DNA of 64,000 nucleotides, taken from positions 5,255-69,254 of the forward strand of contig DEZK01000019.1 in assembly GCA_002365175.1 (NCBI GenBank), in the 5' to 3' direction. The notes below the pieces were generated by a model. The model saw nothing but the letters and a program-made list of their open reading frames with translations, made no database searches and had not been told where the DNA came from. This stretch comes from Raskinella chloraquaticus (SeqCode). GTDB lineage: Bacteria > Pseudomonadota > Alphaproteobacteria > Rhizobiales > UBA4765. Both the position numbers and the translations under genes were made by a program. The stretch's first letter is position 1; the number at the start of each line of letters is the position of its first letter. This document shows, one piece after another, positions 61,158-64,000 of this stretch.

Positions 61158-62335
61158 CACAAACCTGTCTTCTCGCTTTGTCTCATGGTGCCGTCCGACA
61201 TGACGACATAACGCTGGCCCCGCCAATCCACCGCCCGCGCAAAGAAACACGTAACAAACACACCAAAGGATAGCGTGTCGCGCAAGGGGCCAAGCCAGTA
61301 ACGCGGCCTTGGCAGGGAGAAAGAGCGGGCGATGTTTATATGAAGAATGAGCCGGCAGGCAATAGCCAGCACAACGATAGCCGCACTCGTGATATTCAAC
61401 CCGCTGACAACAAATGCAATAATAGACAGAGGAAGCGTATGCGTAATGGCCGATCCGGCAAATCCGACCGGGTCGACGAGGGCGATTGTCCGCGCCCAGC
61501 GCATTTCGTGGGCAATCATCGCCCGCAAACCCGACTCGCCGCAGCAATGGGCAATCGCCATCGGCGGAATGGCAATCGCCAATCCCTGCCGGCGCACCGC
61601 CTCGCCCAGCGCATAATCGTCGGCAAGATGGTTTGCGACCGCCGCAAAACCACCGATGGCCTCGAGCGTCTGGCGACGCAGGGCAATCGTCGAGCCGAAA
61701 CAGGGATGCGCCAGGCCCAGAGACAGCCCGACGAGGACGTTGGGCAGGAAATGCGTATCGATGGCCTGCACCGCCACCTGCGACCAGAACCCGGCAACGG
61801 CCTGGCCGCGGTAGAGGCAAGTGACAAGACCGACACCAGGCTGATCGAGCGTCGAGACCACGATATCGAGATAATCAGGCATCACCCGCATATCGCTGTC
61901 GGCCAGCACGATGATCTCGTGGCGTGCGCGCGCGGCCATGTTGATGAGATTTGAAACCTTGCGATTGGCACCATGCTGACGCTCGTCAATGACCAGCACG
62001 ATGTCACGATCCGGCATCGCTGATGTAAGCTGGTGGATGATCGCAATCGCCGAATCATCGGGCCGCTGCACGCCGAAGATGATCTGCACTGATCCGGCAT
62101 AGTCCTGACGGCAGAAACTGACCAGGTTTTCAAACAGCTCCGGCTCATCACCGTAAAGCGGTTTCAAGATAGTAACACTTTGATTTTTATGAGTTTTTTT
62201 GTTAATTCTGTTGGCAAAACGGCGCGCCGCCACTCCTGCTCCGAGCGTGTAGACGCAACTCGTTATTGCAGTGATGGTGCAAAAAAGCCACAGCCAAGAC
62301 ACTACCAACCCCCTATGGTTTACGCGGGCGATCAA
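61157..62335 (-). CDS. hpnI: HpnI, hopanoid N-acetylglucosamine transferase
   Basis: 392 residues. One N-terminal helix (about 13-33) is followed by a GT2/ceramide-glucosyltransferase-like domain (SVTILKPLYGDEPELFENL, IVLADSDMRV as the D-x-D, LAHPCFGSTIALRR, ADDYALGEAVRRQGL, and a RW element in HEMRWAR). The C-terminal membrane helices end with RDTLSFGVFVTCFFARAVDWRG. It adds the sugar to bacteriohopanetetrol. The KTHKNQ region near 62190 is more AT-rich. It starts the hpnI-J-K unit. Confidence 0.95.
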   Translation of the reverse strand: MIARVNHRGLVVSWLWLFCTITAITSCVYTLGAGVAARRFANRINKKTHKNQSVTILKPLYGDEPELFENLVSFCRQDYAGSVQIIFGVQRPDDSAIAIIHQLTSAMPDRDIVLVIDERQHGANRKVSNLINMAARARHEIIVLADSDMRVMPDYLDIVVSTLDQPGVGLVTCLYRGQAVAGFWSQVAVQAIDTHFLPNVLVGLSLGLAHPCFGSTIALRRQTLEAIGGFAAVANHLADDYALGEAVRRQGLAIAIPPMAIAHCCGESGLRAMIAHEMRWARTIALVDPVGFAGSAITHTLPLSIIAFVVSGLNITSAAIVVLAIACRLILHINIARSFSLPRPRYWLGPLRDTLSFGVFVTCFFARAVDWRGQRYVVMSDGTMRQSEKTGL

Positions 62336-62416
62336 GCGACTCGTCCTGAGTAGCCTAATTTTTTAACGCTGCCAGCCCAGCGTAGGAACTGGCGGCCTCA
62401 TCGAATAAGCAAGCTG

Positions 62417-63331
62417 ATGTTCCAGCAGGTAATTTTTTTGAACGTGCAGCGTTATATCGGGGAAGGGACTGGGTTCTTGAAGGATTTGATCGGAAATTGG
62501 CACGCGGCAAACGCACGCAGTAAGTCCGCTTTGCGGCTTGTGCTTTTAGGCGGCGTTCTGGCAACCGGAGCGTGCGTTCCGTTAATGGATTCGCAAACGC
62601 GTCAGAACGCTCTGGCTGTCCGCGCCCTTGACACCCGCGATCAGTGGGAAGAAGCCAATCGCGCCCAGTTCGAACGCAATAAATTTGTGAACGACATAGC
62701 TATCAGCCCGGCGGCCCGCACCTATCGCACCATCGTTCCGCAGCCGCTCCGTGATCGTATCGATACCGGATCCAACAATCTCGATGAACCGCGCATTTTT
62801 GCAAATAATCTCCTGCAGGGCCGGTTTGACGCCGCGCACAAGACGTTCGGGCGTTTCCTGGTCAATTCGATCCTCGGCCTTGGTGGCCTGTTCGATGTTG
62901 CCAGTTTAGGCGGCCTTGAGCGCCAATCGGGTGATTTCGGTCAGACACTGTTCGTCTGGGGATTTGAAAGCGGGCCCTATTGGGTCATGCCGGTCTTCGG
63001 CCCAGCAAATGTGCGCGATGGTATCGGCCGCATTGTCGATATCGCCGGCGATCCCATTCAGTGGATCTTGCCGAAATGGGTCGGAGAGTGGCCGCTGACT
63101 GGTGTCAGCGTTGCCGCAGGACTGGGACAGGTCGAGCTTCTCGATGATCTCCAGCAAGGATCTGTTGATCCCTACGCCCGTTTCCGCAGCACTTATTTGC
63201 AAAATCGCGCCGGCGAGCTGGCGCAGGCGGCCGGTATCACTATTGTTCCTGAACTGGTGGAAGCCGAACCTGCCGCTGCACCTGCCGCCAAAAAGCCGCG
63301 TGGAAAAAGCAAGGCAAAGCGGCAGCGTTGA
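62417..63331 (+). CDS. mlaA: MlaA (VacJ) family outer-membrane lipoprotein
   Basis: 304 residues from ATG 62417. A TTG at 62477, after GGAAGG by 10 bases, would remove 20 residues and place the signal peptide at the N-terminus, which I find at least as likely. The hydrophobic segment LRLVLLGGVLATGAC ends in a weak lipobox (T at -3). The MlaA core is clear: FANNLLQGRFDAAHKTFGRF, GGLFDVAS, FGQTLFVWGFESGPYWVMPVFGP (in part) and FRSTYLQNRAGELAQ. It forms the outer-membrane ring that takes misplaced phospholipids. A Lys/Ala-rich tail follows. Confidence 0.93.
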   Translation: MFQQVIFLNVQRYIGEGTGFLKDLIGNWHAANARSKSALRLVLLGGVLATGACVPLMDSQTRQNALAVRALDTRDQWEEANRAQFERNKFVNDIAISPAARTYRTIVPQPLRDRIDTGSNNLDEPRIFANNLLQGRFDAAHKTFGRFLVNSILGLGGLFDVASLGGLERQSGDFGQTLFVWGFESGPYWVMPVFGPANVRDGIGRIVDIAGDPIQWILPKWVGEWPLTGVSVAAGLGQVELLDDLQQGSVDPYARFRSTYLQNRAGELAQAAGITIVPELVEAEPAAAPAAKKPRGKSKAKRQR

Positions 63332-63540
63332 GTGTTCCCAGTTCACAGGGGCAACAGCGTCGTTTAACAGCGTCGACTTATGTCAGTGCCGGCGCGTTTG
63401 ATCGTGGCGGAAAACGAACACTTATCGCCAGCAGTCTGGAGCTCCGGAACCGTCGTCCGGTATGCGGTCAGTTCTTGCCATCAACCCATATCCGCCATGG
63501 AATGGCGCATCTGATCAGGCCAATGAAAGCCGGATGCCGC

Positions 63541-64000
63541 TCAGACTGCCTCGCCAAGCAGTGACGAGCCGCGCTGTTCGAGGGCAGCAACCAAAGCCTT
63601 GGGTCCGCCTGATTCAAGAATGGGTGCAAATTCCGCGCGCCGTGTTGCCACTTCGCTGATCGTGCCATTGAAATAAAGATCAATCACCTTGCCGCCCCGC
63701 ATCAGATAATCGATACGTGTCGGTGACGAGCCAGTGCGTGAAATGCGCGTCTTGACGATCACCACGCCGCCTCGCGATTCTGTTTTTTCGTCAACATCAA
63801 AAACTTCGCCGGCAAAATCCCCGATGCGCCGCGCGAAATTGGCAATCAGCAACCGTGCGAACGCTGCCTGCACGCGACCCTGTTCGCCCCCCAGAGATGC
63901 CCAGCCAGGCCCAACCGCTGAACGCGCCATGCCATTGAGATCAAAGGCGCGCGAGACCACGGGGCTGAGGCGATTATAGCGCTCCTTCACGGATGCCGAC
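63541..64000 (-). CDS. hpnM: MlaC/HpnM family periplasmic carrier (5' end outside window)
   Basis: The frame is open to the right edge, so only the C-terminal 152 residues are seen. VKERYNRLSPVVSRAFDLNGMA, ARLLIANFARRI, GVVIVKTRISRTGS, IDYLMRGGKVIDLYFNGTIS and RRAEFAPIL follow the MlaC/Ttg2D pattern: a lipid-binding periplasmic shuttle. In hopanoid clusters this gene is named hpnM. It converges on mlaA across a 209-base spacer without a visible gene. The exact paralogue (HpnM or plain MlaC) depends on the missing part. Confidence 0.85.
   Translation of the reverse strand, partial: SASVKERYNRLSPVVSRAFDLNGMARSAVGPGWASLGGEQGRVQAAFARLLIANFARRIGDFAGEVFDVDEKTESRGGVVIVKTRISRTGSSPTRIDYLMRGGKVIDLYFNGTISEVATRRAEFAPILESGGPKALVAALEQRGSSLLGEAV

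Noticed and set aside
61158..61820. Long frame extending hpnJ upstream through hpnI
   Set aside because: It reads hpnI in a different frame; hpnJ starts at ATG 61157 with a TGATG joint.
63328..63564. Small plus-strand frame after mlaA
   Set aside because: Random-looking composition and runs into the converging hpnM gene.
1..64000. CRISPR arrays, tRNA/rRNA genes, insertion sequences, prophage, plasmid origin
   Set aside because: Looked for short regular repeats, cloverleaf-type segments, transposase or integrase motifs and found none that hold up.

Overview
The window looks like chromosomal DNA of a flagellated, hopanoid-making alphaproteobacterium, most likely in the order Hyphomicrobiales (Rhizobiales). 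Four things suggest this: the FlbT/FlaF flagellin-control pair, CtrA-like TTAA-N7-TTAA boxes, a giant coiled-coil protein that resembles the GPR/RgsE polar-growth proteins of that order, and a near-complete hpn cluster. Codon use is GC-rich and fairly even. I saw no tRNA, rRNA, CRISPR array, transposase or phage gene. No genus can be named from the sequence alone.

Layout. 1-6957 is flagellar: the 3' part of a flagellin, flbT-flaF, then flgE-flgK-flgL on the minus strand. 7226-9954 holds a PLP decarboxylase converging on an ATP-grasp-like protein. 10084-16519 is a one-direction run of MoxR ATPase, DUF2461 protein, SixA-like phosphatase, YcjX, YcjF-like protein, CoxE-type VWA protein and a small membrane protein. 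16627-20345 has a UspA protein, an MFS carrier, a ferredoxin reductase, a [2Fe-2S] ferredoxin and an HPt protein. 20716-25011 is the GPR-like protein. 25094-28861 is an MCE/Mla lipid-transport operon (permease, ATPase, MlaD, lipoprotein). 28958-36853 is mixed: MFS, CheZ-like protein, GT4 glycosyltransferase with an LpxH-like phosphatase, SDR, FadL porin and an FAH-family enzyme. 36862-40252 is a TPP-riboswitch-controlled thiM-thiE-thiD operon that ends in a TRAP-type binding protein. 40301-42465 has a DMT exporter and a second FAH-family enzyme.

42608-64000 is the hopanoid region. hpnA-B-C-D-E-shc-hpnG run on the plus strand and dxs-ispH-hpnH on the minus strand. hpnN is alone on plus, followed by a Tat-type metallophosphoesterase. 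hpnI-J-K are on minus, then mlaA on plus and the 3' part of an MlaC/HpnM gene on minus. By family knowledge, Dxs and IspH feed isoprenoid supply and HpnC/D/E make squalene from farnesyl diphosphate. Shc cyclises squalene, HpnH and HpnG build and trim the C35 side chain, HpnI/K/J make the amino-sugar and cyclitol head group, and HpnN moves hopanoids toward the outer membrane. MlaA, HpnM and the separate MlaEFD-type operon would handle phospholipids between the membranes, so the window carries much of an outer-membrane lipid supply and sorting programme.

Main observations: hpnK appears to start at CTG; hpnG and hpnH overlap tail-to-tail by 78 bases; a TRAP binding protein sits at the end of a TPP-controlled operon; a CheZ-like protein lacks the catalytic glutamine; CtrA-like boxes precede the mla operon and flagellar genes; and large related-looking inserts occur in three flagellar filament and junction proteins.
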